Positions 12,154-24,865 of a stretch of 64,000 bases of DNA are shown here, piece by piece (positions within the stretch are counted from its first letter, which is position 1; every line of letters starts with the position of its first letter). The stretch is from Henckelia pumila (taxonomy: Eukaryota > Streptophyta > Magnoliopsida > Lamiales > Gesneriaceae). The notes under the pieces were generated by a model, which did no database searches, had not been told where the DNA came from, and saw only the letters and a program-made list of their open reading frames with translations. The stretch lies in contig NC_133123.1 of assembly GCF_033568475.1 (NCBI RefSeq), positions 134,376,242-134,440,241 of the forward strand, read 5' to 3'. The position numbers and the translations under genes were made by a program.

Positions 12154-13070
12154 CTAGTTTTGGTCAGTCAATGTGGTGATGACTGGCATGGAATCCACAT
12201 CACCCCCCACATAGTGTTTTAACCTTTGAGCCTTGACCATGAACGACTCGTTACGGGCATCTTTGATCTCTATGGCCTCCGATGGGTACACCCTTGTGAT
12301 TTTATAGGGCCCAGACCATCTAGACTTCAGTTTTCCGGAAAATAGTCTTAACCGGGAGTTAAACAGCAACAAAACATCTCCTTCCTTGAAGTCCCGCTGT
12401 CGAATGCGCCTGTCATGTATTCTCTTGGTTCGTTCCTTGTACGAAACCGCCATGTCATATGCACTGTCGCGGAATTCCTCCAGTTGATTAAGCTCTAGCA
12501 ATCTTTTTTCACCTGCAGCAGCAAATTCGTAGTTTAGAGTCTTAATAGCCCAATATGCTCTATGCTCTAATTCAACAGGTAAATGACATGCCTTTCCAAA
12601 CAACAATCTATAAGGGGAGGTGCCTATAGGTGTTTTAAATGCTGTCCTATAGGCCCATAAGGCATCATCAAGTCGAAGTGCCCAATCCTTCCGATTAGTA
12701 CTCACACTTTTCTCCAAAATCTGTTTGATCTCTCGATTTGATACTTCCACTTGGCCACTGGTCTGGGGATGATATGGGGTAGAGACTTTATGCTTGACAC
12801 CATATTTCTTTAAGAGTTTGTCAAAAAGTTTATTGCAAAAGTGGGTGCCACCATCACTAATTATTGCACGGGTGTACCAAACCGATTAAAAATGTTTTTC
12901 TTCAAAAATTTCAGTACAACCTGTGCATCATTTGTTGCAAAAGCTTCGGCCTCTACCCATTTTGAAACATAATCGACTGCGACCAAAATGTATTTTTTTG
13001 TCAAATAAAGTGGAAATGGTCCCATAAAGTCGATTCCCCAAACATCAAATATCTCACACTCAATGATATT
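12154..13070 (-). pseudogene. Integrase 3' part, duplicated copy A
   Basis: The frame 12154-12750 encodes the end of integrase, starting just after the GQVEVSNRE motif that holds the catalytic Glu of the DDE triad. The C-terminal region ([16 protein letters not shown]) is typical of gypsy integrase. The part up to 13070 continues toward the catalytic core and contains the same 1-bp deletion before IISDGG as copy B. Homology to copy B stops abruptly at about 13070. A PPT-like tract (12144-12155) overlaps the stop codon. Confidence 0.8.
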
Positions 13071-14092
13071 ATTTGAAAAATTATTTTGATTTGGTTTGAA
13101 AAATTATTTTGATGAAATGATAACAACCAATTATATCTAGTCAAATATATGCAATTAACATTTAATTGTTTTGCAAAATGTATTTGGACGTAAACCCGTT
13201 TGGTTAATAATAATTTATGAATTTATAAAAATAATATTATATATAATGTAAATATATGCATATGTATAATTTTTTAAAAATTATCTTAATTAATTTTTAT
13301 CTTTCTATTTGAAAAAAACCATAAGTGCACAAATGTTTTATGTTTATATGTTCTTTTAAAAATAGGTACACTTTGAGTTTTAGTTGTGTATTTTTTTATT
13401 AGAGCTGACGAAAAATACCGAAATGTCATCATACCGCCTTTACCGTACCGAAAAAAAACCGTATATACAGAAAATTTTGGTATACCAAAAAAAATTGGTA
13501 TACACGATATCGGTATGATACCGCGTATACCGAATTTCGGTATACCGACATGTCTGTATAACGAAATTTTTGGTACGGTATCGGTATCGGAAATTTTGGT
13601 ATCGAAATTTTCGGTACGGTATTCGGTACGGTATGCGGTATACCGTACCGAACCACCTCTATTTTTTATTAATTTAAATATACTGATACTTATAAACTAA
13701 GATTTAAGTATTAATCTATTTCCTTCAACTTGGCTAGAAAGTGGAAATAATCCTAATCACTAATCACTACAGCCGCAATTTGAATTTAGAAACATAAAAA
13801 AAAAAACAATTGACAAACTCATTGATTAATATTTAATACAATACAAATATAACCAGAATCCACAAACTCATACATTCATACAAATATTTTTGATTTAATG
13901 CTTCGAAAATTGTTTTTGAAAATAACTGCACTGAGAACAAAAAAAGTGCTAACGTTTCTAATTTCAATAATAATAATTTATGAATTTATAAAAATAATAT
14001 AATATATAATGCAAATACGTGTATATATAATATAATAAAATAACTTAATTAATTTTTAATTATTTTTAAGAGAAGAAATATAGTAATAGAAT
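13071..14092. other. 1-kb AT-rich filler between the duplicated segments
   Basis: This is non-Athila DNA separating copies A and B. Direct repeats of about 100 bp occur near both ends (from 13205 and from 13968). It contains the hAT MITE at 13400-13661. No coding sequence is seen. Confidence 0.6.
13400..13661. mobile_element. hAT-type MITE, 262 bp
   Basis: Ends are TAGAGCTG and, inverted, TAGAGGTGG. Perfect 8-bp TSDs TTTTTTAT lie at 13392-13399 and 13662-13669. The interior is packed with palindromic 'ggtataccgtaccgaa' variants. Related sequence occurs at 49989-50400. Confidence 0.75.
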
Positions 14093-14196
14093 GAGAGAGA
14101 GAGATGGCGGCGGGAGGGATTAGGGTTAGAAGGAAAAAGGGAAGGGGAAGTAAAGAAAGAAAGAAGGGGATCGGGCATTTAAAATCTGAGTCTGCG

Positions 14197-14384
14197 CGAT
14201 GCGCCCGCGCAGTAGGAAAGTGCCGCGCGGGCGCACACCCCTTTTTTTAAAAAATTTTGAGACAGTGGGTTTGGGTGCGCGGGCGGCAGAAAACTGCCGC
14301 GCGAGCGCACCCCCTCTTTCAAAAATTTTGCGGGACAGTGGCTTTGGGTGCGCGGGCGGCAGAAAACTGCCGCGCGAGCTCACC
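14197..14384. repeat. GC-rich hairpin array, internal copy B
   Basis: This is the duplicate of the 11796-11982 array, with three units near 14199, 14273 and 14347. Confidence 0.8.
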
Positions 14385-14569
14385 CCCTCGTTTTGAAATT
14401 TTTTCAGAGACAGTACTCAAACTCGAGAAATAAAAGGAATTAACTTAAAAAGTTCTAACACTTACTAAAATGAACAAAAATGCATATAAAAAAAAAAAAA
14501 ATAGAATGTAGTTCTCAATTTAAAGTCGAGAGCTTGACTTTTCATCCTCCCCAAACTAGTCTTGGTCAG

Positions 14570-15261
14570 TCAATGTGGTGATGACTGGCATGGAATCCAC
14601 ATCACCCCCACATAGTGTTTTAACCTTTGAGCCTTGACCATGAACGACTCGTTACGGGCATCTTTGATCTCTATGGCCCCCGATGGGTACACCCTTGTGA
14701 TTTTATAGGGCCCAGACCATCTAGACTTCAGTTTTCCGGGAAATAGTCTTAACCGGGAGTTAAACAGCAACACAACATCTCCTTCCTTGAATTCCCGCTG
14801 TCGAATGCGCCTGTCATGTATTCTCTTGGTTCGTTCCTTGTACGAAACCGCCATGTCATATGCACTGTCGCGGAATTCCTCCAGTTGATTAAGCTCTAGC
14901 AATCTTTTTTCACCTGCAGCAGCAAATTCGTAGTTTAGAGTCTTAATAGCCCAATATGCTCTATGCTCTAATTCAACAGGTAAATGGCATGCCTTTCCAA
15001 AAAACAATTTATAAGGGGAGGTGCCTATAGGTGTTTTAAATGCTGTCCTATAGGCCCATAAGGCATCATCAAGTCGAAGTGCCCAATCCTTCCGATTAGT
15101 ACTCACACTTTTCTCCAAAATCTGTTTGATCTCTCGATTTGATACTTCCACTTGGCCACTGGTCTGGGGATGATATGGGGTAGAGACTTTATGCTTGACA
15201 CCATATTTCTTTAAGAGTTTGTCAAAAAGTTTATTGCAAAAGTGGGTGCCACCATCACTAA
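14570..15261 (-). pseudogene. Integrase 3' part, copy B
   Basis: This is the same protein segment as copy A. A C-run is one base shorter here (five C, six in copy A), shifting the last ~15 codons. Upstream, the frame continues past the catalytic Glu toward the frameshift at about 15264. A PPT-like tract lies at 14546-14557, just past the intended stop. Confidence 0.8.
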
Positions 15262-16767
15262 TTATTGCACGGGTGTACCAAACCGATTAAAAATGTTTTT
15301 CTTCAAAAATTTCAGTACAACCTGTGCATCATTTGTTGCAAAAGCTTCGGCCTCTACCCATTTTGAAACATAATCGACTGTGACCAAAATGTATTTTTTT
15401 GTCAAAGAAAGTGGAAATGGTCCCATAAAGTCGATTCCCCAAACATCAAATATCTCACACTCAATGATATTATGTAAAGGCATTTCATTTCGGTTAGAGA
15501 TATTACCTGTCCGCTGACATCTATCACAAGCTAAGACAAACAAGCGCGCATCCTTAAAAAGGTTGGGCCAATAGAATCCACATTCAAGTACCTTTGCTGC
15601 AGTCTTGATTGGCCCAGCATGGCCACCTACCTCACGATCATGACAATGACTGAGGATGCTTTGCATTTCTCCTTCCGCCACACATCTCCTAATCATTGAG
15701 TCAGCACATATTTTAAACAAAAATGGTTCCTCCCAAAAGTAGTGCTTGACATCCGATAAATTTTTTTTCTTCTGATGGAAAGATAGATTATGTGGGAGTG
15801 TGCTTGTGACCAAAAAATTAGCAAAATGTGCATACCATGGTGAGCTCTCTATGGCAAAAAGTTTTTCATCAGGGAACCAATCATCTATGTCCTCTAATTC
15901 GTTTTGTGCATCATCAGGAATGCATTCTAATCTAGACAAATGATCAGCTACTACGTTTTCAACACCTTTCTTATCCCTGATCTCTAAATCAAATTCTTGC
16001 AAAAGTAAGATCCACCTAATCAGTCTAGGTTTTGCATCTTTCTTTTCCAACAAGTGCTTAATAGCAGAGTGATCTGTGTAAACTGTGATTTTTGAAAGTA
16101 CAAGGTACGAATGAAATTTGTCCAGTGCAAATACTACAGCTAACAACTCCTTTTCAGTGGTGGCATAATTTAGCTGAGCTTCATTAAGAGTCTTACTAGC
16201 GTAGTAGATAGTTCGGAATACCTTGTCTATTCGTTGGCCGAGTACCGCACCAACAGCAGAGTCACTGGCATCGCACATTACCTCAAATGGAAGATCCCAG
16301 TTTGGCGATGTCAGTACTGGTGCAGTCACCAGTCTTTCTCTCAACACCTCAAAGGCCTGCAAACAATTTGAATCAAAATCAAAAAGGGCATCTTTCATTA
16401 GCAAAGAAGACAGAGGTTTGGCAATTTTTGAAAAGTCCTTAATAAATCGCCGATAAAAACCAGCATGTCCTAAGAAACTTCTAACTCCCTTGACTGTCAT
16501 GGGTGGCGGCAAATTTTGAATAACGTGCACCTTGGCCCTGTCCACCTCAATCCCTTGTTCAGAAATTCGGTGACCCAAAACTATACCTTCTGTCACCATG
16601 AAATGACACTTCTCCCAGTTCAGCACCAAATTTGTCTCCTCACATCTCATTAAAATAGAATTCAAGTTATGCAGACATGCATCAAAAGATTGACCGAAAA
16701 TAGAGAAATCATCCATGAAAATTTCTAAAAAATTTTCAACCATATCATGAAAATGGCAGTCATGCAT
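15262..16767 (-). pseudogene. Athila RT (second part), RNase H and integrase N-half
   Basis: A 501-codon frame. Early on it contains the RT catalytic box as FMDDFSIFG (FMDD in place of YVDD). It continues through the RT thumb, an RNase H domain ([14 protein letters not shown], with TDHSAIKHL later) and the integrase HHCC zinc finger (HDREVGGH then CDRCQRTG). It ends in the integrase core at FMGPFP and NRFGTP. A 1-bp deletion near 15264 breaks the frame within the integrase core. Its 5' end is another frameshift near 16755, inside RT. Confidence 0.88.
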
Positions 16768-16892
16768 CTCTGAAAAGTAGCAGGAGTGTTACACAATCCG
16801 AAAGGCATACGTCTATAGGCAAACGTACCATATGGGCAAGTGAAAGTCGTTTTATCCTGGTCTTCAGGTGCAATCGCTATTTGATTGTATCC

Positions 16893-18770
16893 TTAGTACC
16901 CATCTAAAAAACAGTAAAACTCATACCCAGCCAATCTCTCTAGCATTTGATCAATGAACGGGAGAGGAAAATGATCCTTACGGGTCGCGTCATTTAATTT
17001 TCTATAGTCTATGCACACACGCCAACCTGTAACTGTCCTAGTAGGTATTAATTCATTATTCTCATTCTTTATGACAGTTATCCCCCCTTTCTTTGGTACA
17101 CACTGCACTGGACTCACCCATGGACTATCAAAAATAGGATAAATGATACCTGCGTCCAACAGTTTGATCGTGTCAGCTTTTACAACTTTCTGCATCTTTG
17201 GGTTTAGTCTCCTCTGTGGTTGGACTAATGGGTTGATGCTCTCCTCCCTTAAGATCTTGTGCATGCATATGGACGGATTTATTCCTTTGATATCTGCCAC
17301 TTTCCAAGAAAATACACTCTTGTGATTCTTGAGCACATCCATTAGTCTGGCCTCCATCTCACCTGTCAAAGAAGAAGAAATTATGACAGGTAAATTATCA
17401 TTCTCACCTAAAAATACATATTTGAGATGGGTAGGCAATGGTTTCAATTCCAAAGTGGGTGGTTCCTCAATGCTTGGTTTTTGAAGGACTAAATCCTTCC
17501 GGTTGCCAAGATCTTCAAGTCTAAGCTTTCCACCTCTTCTCCATGACTGGTTGTCATTCAAATATGCAGTAATCCCTTCAATTTCATCACTAAAATCGTC
17601 CACATGCTCATATATAAGTGCAGTTTCTAATGGTTCCTTAAAAGTATCCTGCACATAATCAAATAACAGTGAATCCACTACATCTAGTTGAAAACATTCT
17701 TCATTATTCTGAGAAAATTTTAAAGCATTAAAAACATCAAACGAAATTTTCTCTTCTCCTACTCTCAAAAGCAACTCTCCCTTCTGGACATCTATTAGTG
17801 CCTTTCCTGTTGCCAGGAAAGGTCTACCCAAAATGAGTGGCATGTCCAAATCCTCTTCCATATCTAACACTACGAAGTCCACGAGGAAGATGAATTTGTC
17901 CACTTTTACAAGTACGTCCTCGATTATACCCCGTGGATATTTGATGGACCTGTCCGCCAGTTGTAACAACATTCTGGTGGACTTTGGTTCTCCCAAGCTC
18001 AATTTCCGAAACATAGAGTAAGACATTAGATTTATACTCGCACCCAAATCACACAAAGCCTTATGAAATTGAACATAATTAATTACACAAGGTATAGAGA
18101 AACTCCCTGGATCCTTTAGCTTTAGTGGGATTTTATTCTGCACCAGTGCCGAGCAGTTTTCCGTCAGACTTATCATCGCATGCTCCTCCAATTTCCTCTT
18201 GTTAGACAAGATCTCCTTCAAGAATTTTGCATAACTTGGCATTTGAATCAGTGCATCAGCGAAGGGTATATTGATATTCAATTTCTTAAACACTTCTAAG
18301 AATTTACCAAACTGAGAGTCTAGCTTGGCCTTCTTAAGAGCTGCAGGAAAAGGTGGTGGCACAACAATTTTTGATTGTGAAGTGGGTGGGGGTGTTAAGA
18401 TAGATGACTTGCCTGAAGTTTTTTCTGATGTAACTGTTTCTGGCTCTTTCTCGCTTTTTGGTTCAGGCTCGACCATCTTTCCACTCCTTAATTCAATTGC
18501 TTTCACCTGTTCCTTCGGATTCTTCTCAGTGTCACTTGGCAAAGTACCCTGATCTCTGCTGGAAATTGATTTGGCCAATTGCCCTATTTGATTCTCCAGA
18601 TTCTTTATCGATGCATCTTGATTCTGCATGCGGGTTTCAGTAGATGATATAAACTTCTGCATCATTTGCTCCAAGCTTGATTTCTCCTCTTGAGGCTGCC
18701 TGCTGTAGTTCTGATTCCCATATGCTTTATTATTCTGTCCACCCCACGAGAAATTGGATGCTGTCTCCAC
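16893..18770 (-). pseudogene. Athila protease and RT (first part)
   Basis: A 625-codon frame. A Pro/Ser/Lys-rich linker precedes the aspartic protease with active site CDLGASINLM and a later flap region (LILGRPFLATG). RT then begins (VFSWKVADIKGI, VCIDYRKLN). It stops at a TAA where the RT sequence should continue (FLDGY then stop then GYNQ), most simply one substitution in a Ser codon. The start overlaps the gag frame, with a frameshift at about 18770. Confidence 0.88.
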
Positions 18771-19882
18771 CCTGGATTGTATGAACTCGAAAATGGGTCA
18801 TTCCTTGGGCGATTTTGATTTCCCATGTGACTTGCCATAACTCCCTCCGGTTGAGAAAATGTTTGACAGTCTTTCGTGAAATGCTCTGCACCACATTTTT
18901 CACACCACACTTCTTGTACTCGTATCACAGAGTTTCCCACGCTTAGTTCCTCAATCCTTTTGTTCATGACTTCAAGTTGAGCAGCCACTGATGTGAATGC
19001 ATCAATTTGATGAATTCCAGTAGATTTCCGGGCTGCACCCCTTTCAAATTGAGGATAATAGCTACTAGATGCCATTTCCTCGATTAATTCAAAGCCATCC
19101 TCTGACGATTTTCGCAGAAGATTTCCACCTACAGCTGCATCTAACATGGTACGATTTGAGTGAGAAAGACCATAATAAAAAGTTTGTACCACAAGACCCT
19201 CTGGTAATTGGTGGTGTGGACATCTCCACAGTAGATCCTTGTAGCGCTCCCATGCTTCGTAAAACGTTTCCTGTTCTCCTTGGGAAAAAGTTGTGATATC
19301 AGCTCTCAGCTTCATTGACTTAGATGGTGGAAAGTATTTGGTGAGGAAAGACTTCTCCAAATCATCCCAAGTTGTGATGGAACCTGCAGGTAAATTCGTT
19401 AGCCATGCTTTCGCCTTGTCTCGCAGTGAAAAAGGGAATAAACGCAACCGAATAGCGTCATCAGAAACTCCCTGTATCTTGAATGTATCACAAATTTCCA
19501 GAAAATTTGTGATGTGTACATATGGTTCATCAATGACACTCCCACCAAATTGAAGTGTGTTCTGAATCATTTGAAGAATGGCCGACTTTATCTCAAAGTG
19601 ATTAGCTGCTACAGTTGGCCGGATGATGCTTGGTCTAGCACCTTCAATGTTTGGCAAGGCAAGATCCATCATGGATCTGTAAACTGGTTGTTCCTGTTCA
19701 TGTTCTTCTTCCATTTCTTGTTGTTGTTGTTGCCTTCTTCTCCTATGAAAAGTTCTCTCGATTTCTGAATCAAAAGGCAATAGTTCCTCAGGTGAGTGTT
19801 GCATGTACTGCAAGAGAATCCTGCAATCCACAGATGGAAATGAGTGATTAAAATTGTAATAGAGAAAAATCAAATAAAACAA
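18662..19882 (-). pseudogene. Athila gag
   Basis: A 406-codon frame. A Gln/Glu-rich segment (RRRRQQQQQEMEEEHEQ) precedes the retrotransposon gag core (AKAWLTNLPAGSITTWDDL, FLTKYFPPSK). A CCHC-like zinc knuckle (CEKCGAEHFTKDC) follows near residue 320. The most likely start is the Met before QHSPEELLPF. The last ~40 codons run out of frame relative to the protease ORF. Confidence 0.88.
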
Positions 19883-19898
19883 ATTAAAATCTATTTAG

Positions 19899-19916
19899 TC
19901 CCCGGCAACGGTGCCA
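19899..19916 (-). other. Athila primer-binding site (tRNA-Asp type)
   Basis: On the minus strand TGGCACCGTTGCCGGGGA lies 6 nt inside the 5' LTR. It is complementary to the 3' end of tRNA-Asp with one difference, as is usual for Athila/Tat elements. Confidence 0.85.
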
Positions 19917-19922
19917 AAAACT

Positions 19923-21378
19923 TGATCGACGGAATACTAACACTTAAATTTTCTTTAAAAATCTCTCAATTCCAGTCGATAATAATCGCAAGTGCACGAT
20001 TCAAGTTATAATAAAATGTACTGAGTACGAGTATCGTCCTCAGGGACTAACAATAGTAATTTGTCTCGTTGATTTTCAACTACACAAAGTATCTCAAATT
20101 TGATTTTGGAATTATCTAACATTTAACATTAATTAAGAACTCAACGTAAATAAAAGTGGATTTCACAACCAAACAATCAATTCTCAGACTGAAGAACATC
20201 AATTCAAAATGATTTTGTTGGAATTTCGGTTCACCTTTTCCCTAATTGAACTGGACGATTAGAATTTAATTTATTCTTATAAATTTGACAGAAATTCCTG
20301 TAACATTGACACTCTCTCTCGAGGTGATGTCAAACTAATCAAATCAGTGAAATAATTAAATCTCTTTAATTATTTATCATGACTGATTGCTTTGCGTTCT
20401 ATGAATTCTACAACTTTCAACCTGGTGGTCTATGGCTATCAATATGTACTAAATACCATATCTCTATGCATATTTTAAGTCCATGGATTCTATCATTCGT
20501 CCTAATTAGGAACCTATCTCTCGATAGCAATTCACAATTTACGAATCTATGTTAAGGGTAGCTAATCATCAACATAGAAAGAAAAACATGATAAAATCAA
20601 TTATAAACATAAATCAAATCTCAATACGTCCGGTGATTCAATCACACTACAGTGTTTCGGGGTTAGGATCCCCTCGATTCCAACAAAATAAAAACTTAGC
20701 TACTGGAATTCATTACAAAAATTCAATATCAAAAGTGTTTAACATAAAAATTCAGAAGAGAAGAAAAGAAAAACTCCCAACGGAGAAGAGAAATCTTGAA
20801 TTGCTCAGCCGCCGTATGCCTCCTGATGTGCGTTCGTCTCTACCCTCAAAAACTAAGGAAAGAATTGTATTTAAAGTCCCCAAGAATCCTTCCCGAAATA
20901 AACTCTCCAAAAAAAAAAAAAAAATTTCACGTCAGCGCATCGCGCCCGAGCGGTAGAAAATTACCGCGCGGGCACCTGAAAATTTGGCTACTCCTGTTTC
21001 CCAAGTTCGTGGTTGCGCCCGCGCGGTATAAAATTGCCGCGCGGGCGCCATGCCTTTCTGCCAGCTACTGTTTTACAAATGATGAGTGCGCCCGCGCGGT
21101 AGAAAATTGCCGTGCGGGCGCCTTGTCTTTTTCCAGAAATGTGCTTTTCTTCTTGCGCTATTCTCACCGCCTCAATTGTGCATCACCTTCTCACCAAGTA
21201 TCAGCATTTCTTGGTGATTTCCTGCAATAAAAATAAATAAACCAGAGGATTGACTACAAAAAAAAACTTTAAAACAATAAACGAAACAAGAATGGTAAAA
21301 ACAGACACAACGAAAACGAAACTAATGCAAAACAAACACAAAACAAGCAAAAATAATGCACAAAAATGACTCCTATCA
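19923..21378 (-). repeat. Athila 5' LTR
   Basis: Partner of the LTR at 7777-9231, about 98% identical by eye. Its three GC-rich hairpins are at 20941, 21015 and 21088. Confidence 0.93.
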
Positions 21379-23275
21379 ATATATAATATAAATTTTCGTA
21401 TATCTAAAATAAAATAAGTTTTGTTATAAATATGGTTAATAATAATTCAAACTGAATATTTGTAGCTCTGTTTATGTCTGTTTTTTGAAAATAATATTTT
21501 ATTTATCTTTCTCCGAAATCTCTAATATTATATATAGATATATAGATTGTCTTATATTCTATTATAGATAATTGAATATATGCAATGATTACGAAAAATC
21601 TTTTTAATATATTCTTTTAAAAATTGAATCTTCATAAATATGGTAAATATTGTAACTAAAAATAATTTTCTGTTAATAATGTTCAATTTTCATTATTATA
21701 TATAGATATATAGATTATCTTGTATTCTATTATAGCAAATTGAATATATACAATGATTATGAAAAATATTTTTATTATATTCTTTTAAAATTTGAGCCTT
21801 CATAAATATGGTAAATATTGTAAACTAATAAAAATTTTCTGTGAATAATGTTCAATTTCCATTATTGGTCAATTTTTTATATTATTAAATATAATCTTTG
21901 TATTTTATTACGTATATTACATAAATATATCTATTTCTACTGTAGATAAATATATGTAAATATTTATACGGTTTATACATGTTTCTAAATATATAAATTT
22001 TCGTATATCTAGAATAATTAAGTATTTGTTATAAATATAGTTAATAATAATTCAAATTGAATATTTGGAGCTCAGTTTATGGAAAATCTTTTTAATATAT
22101 TCTTTTAAAAATTGAGCCTTCATAAATATGGTAAATATTATAAACTAATAATAATTTTCTGTTAATAATATTCAATTTCCATTATTATATATAGATATAT
22201 AGATTATCTTTTATTCTATTATAGCAATTTGAATATATACAATGATTATGGAAAATCTTTTTAATATATTCTTTTAAAACTTGAGTATGGTAAATATTGT
22301 AAACTAATAAAAATTTTCTGTTAATAATGTTCAATTTCCATTATTGATAATTTTTTTATATTATTAAATATAATATTTGTATTTTATTACGTATATTACA
22401 TAAATATATATATTTTTCTATTGTAGATAAATATATGTAAATATTTATACTGTTTATACATGTTTCTAAATATATAAATTTTCGTATATCTAGAATAAAT
22501 AAGTATTTGTTATAAATATGGTTAATAATAATTCAAACTGAATATTTAGAGCTCAGTTTATGGAAAATATTTTTAATATATTCTGTAAAATATTGAGCCT
22601 TCATAAATATGGTAAATATTGTAAACTAAAAATAACTTTCTGTTAATAATGTTCAATTTCCATTACTATATATAGATATATAGATTATCTTGTATTCTAT
22701 TATAGCAATCTAAAAATATACAATGATTATGAAAAATATTTTTAATATATTCTTTTAAAATTCGAGTCTTCATCAATATGGTAAATATTGTAAACTAATA
22801 AAAATTTTCTGTTAATAATGTTCAATTTTCATTCTTGATCAATTTTTTATATTATTAAATATAATCTTTGTATTTTATTACGTATATTACATAAATATAT
22901 CTATTTCTATTGTAGATAAATATATGTAAATATTTATACGGTTTATACATGTTTCTAAATCTATAAATTTTCATATATCTAGAATAAATAAGTATTTGTT
23001 ATAAATATGGTTAATAAATTGAATATTTGGAGCTCAATTTATGTCTGCATATAGATTATATTTTATTCTATTATAGCAAATTGAATATTTGCAGCTCTAT
23101 ATATGCAATGATTATGGAAAATCGTTTTTAATATATTCTTTTAAAATTCAAAACTTCATAAATATGGTAATTATATTGCAAACTAATAAAAATTTCTACT
23201 AATAATGTTCAATTTCCATTGTGGTCAATCTTTCATATTATTAAATATAATCTTTGTATTTTATTTAAGAAAATT
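21379..23275. repeat. AT-rich ~485-bp tandem array
   Basis: A ~485-bp unit recurs with landmarks 'gtttatacatgtttctaaat' near 21968, 22448 and 22938. A matching fragment lies left of the Athila insertion (7690-7776). Each unit holds sub-repeats of about 180 bp that include 'tatatatagatatatagatt'. No reading frame is present. Confidence 0.75.
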
Positions 23276-23775
23276 CAACCTCCAAAATTAAAGGCTTTTT
23301 AACTGTTTAAAATTTAAAATAATTTAAGTGATTATTTTATTTATGGTACATTTTATATGTAATTATTAAATCTTCTAATTTGGTTGTATTATTAAAGAAA
23401 TATACTAATTATTAAAAATTTATTTATTAAAGAATTTATTTCATATATATGGATTACTAAAATTATTGAATTTGTATAGATTAATTAAGTAAATTTTAAA
23501 ATTATAATTTTTTTATTATTATATTTGTAGTATTTATTTTTCTACATTTTAAAGTGTAAATTTTTAGCAAATGAAAACGTTATCAACTATGCAATTTGCG
23601 TCAATTATATGAGTTATTTTTATAAATTATATATATATATATATAAAATATAATGTATGGAAAGAATTGAACAGGTCGTAGCATTTAGAACATAAATAGA
23701 AATAAATTGTCTTAGTTTTCCTTTTTTAGCTAATTATTTTTGGCGGGATTTTACTATATTTGGCAAAAACTTAGT

Positions 23776-23812
<37 letters not shown>

Positions 23813-24702
23813 TATATATATATATATAGATTTGATATAGTTGGATCCTCGATATATATATGTATATATAACATTTGTATATATACAATTACTTATATTA
23901 CCTTCATAGTATTATATTTTTTTGGTAATTTTTACAATAAAAAGATCTCGTAATATTATCTAAAAATAGATTATAATGTTTGAAAAATGTGAACTTAACA
24001 TTATCTTGTAAAAGAATTCTGTTATTTTTTAAATATGCTAATATTTTTTGTCTTATTGCGTGACATTGTTTTAAATCTGCTGTCGAGTGTATAATCTAAA
24101 AATGATTTATGTTGTTAAAAAAAATTAATTCAACATTATCTCGTAAATGGATTTTGCTGCTTTTTAAATATTCTGTAATATTTTTTGGGTTTTAATACGT
24201 AACATTTTTTTATATGTGCATCTAAAAAGATATTGTATTTTGCTGTTTTTTAATTATGTTATATATTTTTCAGTCTTATTTGTGTAACATTTTTTTAAAT
24301 ATGTTGTTAGATATATTATCTAAAAAAATTTATACCTTTTATAAAATTTAAATTTAACATTATCCTTGCGTAATATTATTAAATATGTCGTTGAATATAT
24401 AATCTAAAAAATGAGTATACAATTTAAATTTAGCATTATTTCGTGAAAAGGATTTTGTTATTTTTAAAATATGATGTTATATACATCCCATAATTTATAA
24501 TATTTTATTAAGGTAGTTGCACAGAAATCGAAGAGACAATCATGAAATATTTTGAAATTAGAAAAACAGTAATGATAAATATTTTAATTTAATTCTCGAT
24601 TCTCGAGATTTTCTAATTGTGAGCTTTAATTAATTAAAGACTTTTAATTCATAAAACTGTACGATCGATTTTTGTAAAAAAAAATTCATTTATGTAATAC
24701 AT
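23276..24702. other. AT-rich DNA with (AT)n microsatellites
   Basis: (AT)n tracts occur near 23628-23645 and 23780-23827. A loosely repeated motif ('ttttgttattttttaaatat' variants about 120 bp apart) spans 23940-24490. No gene is seen. Confidence 0.55.
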
Positions 24703-24711
24703 GTAATTTAA

Positions 24712-24865
24712 GGGTGAATTAGAAAAAAATCCCTAAACATAAACAAGTTTCAGCATTCAGTCCCTCCAACAGCTAAGTATTATTTGCACTCCCTGACACT
24801 CTACTTTATTTGTTTTTCACTCCCTACAAAGCCCAATTTACATATTTACCCTTTATATATATAGA
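24712..24865 (+). repeat. Left TIR of the Mutator-like element
   Basis: The TIR is similar to the inverse of 38825-38986: outer 30 bp strongly, the rest more loosely. Confidence 0.8.
24856..24864 (+). promoter_or_regulatory. Candidate TATA box for the transposase
   Basis: TTTATATATATAG at the inner edge of the left TIR lies upstream of a C/A-rich leader. That leader ends in a perfect donor (GTAAGT at 25073), pairing with the acceptor at 26043-26044 just before the start codon. The leader therefore probably has one 972-bp intron. Confidence 0.5.

Larger units (their letters stand above)
7777..21378 (-). mobile_element. Athila-type Ty3/gypsy retrotransposon, 13.6 kb
   Basis: Two LTRs of about 1455 bp (7777-9231, 19923-21378) start TG and end CA on either strand. 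They are flanked by 5-bp TSD ATATA (7772-7776, 21379-21383). Coding order on the minus strand is gag, protease, RT, RNase H, integrase, then an extra envelope-position ORF, the Athila layout. The primer site matches tRNA-Asp and a purine tract abuts the LTR. By hand count the LTRs differ at roughly 2% of sites. All reading frames are broken and a 1.38-kb internal segment is duplicated, so the copy cannot be autonomous. Confidence 0.92.

Noticed and set aside
20549..21230. 135- and 144-codon plus-strand frames in the Athila LTR
   Set aside because: Antisense to the element, GC hairpins give open frames by composition, and no domain is present.
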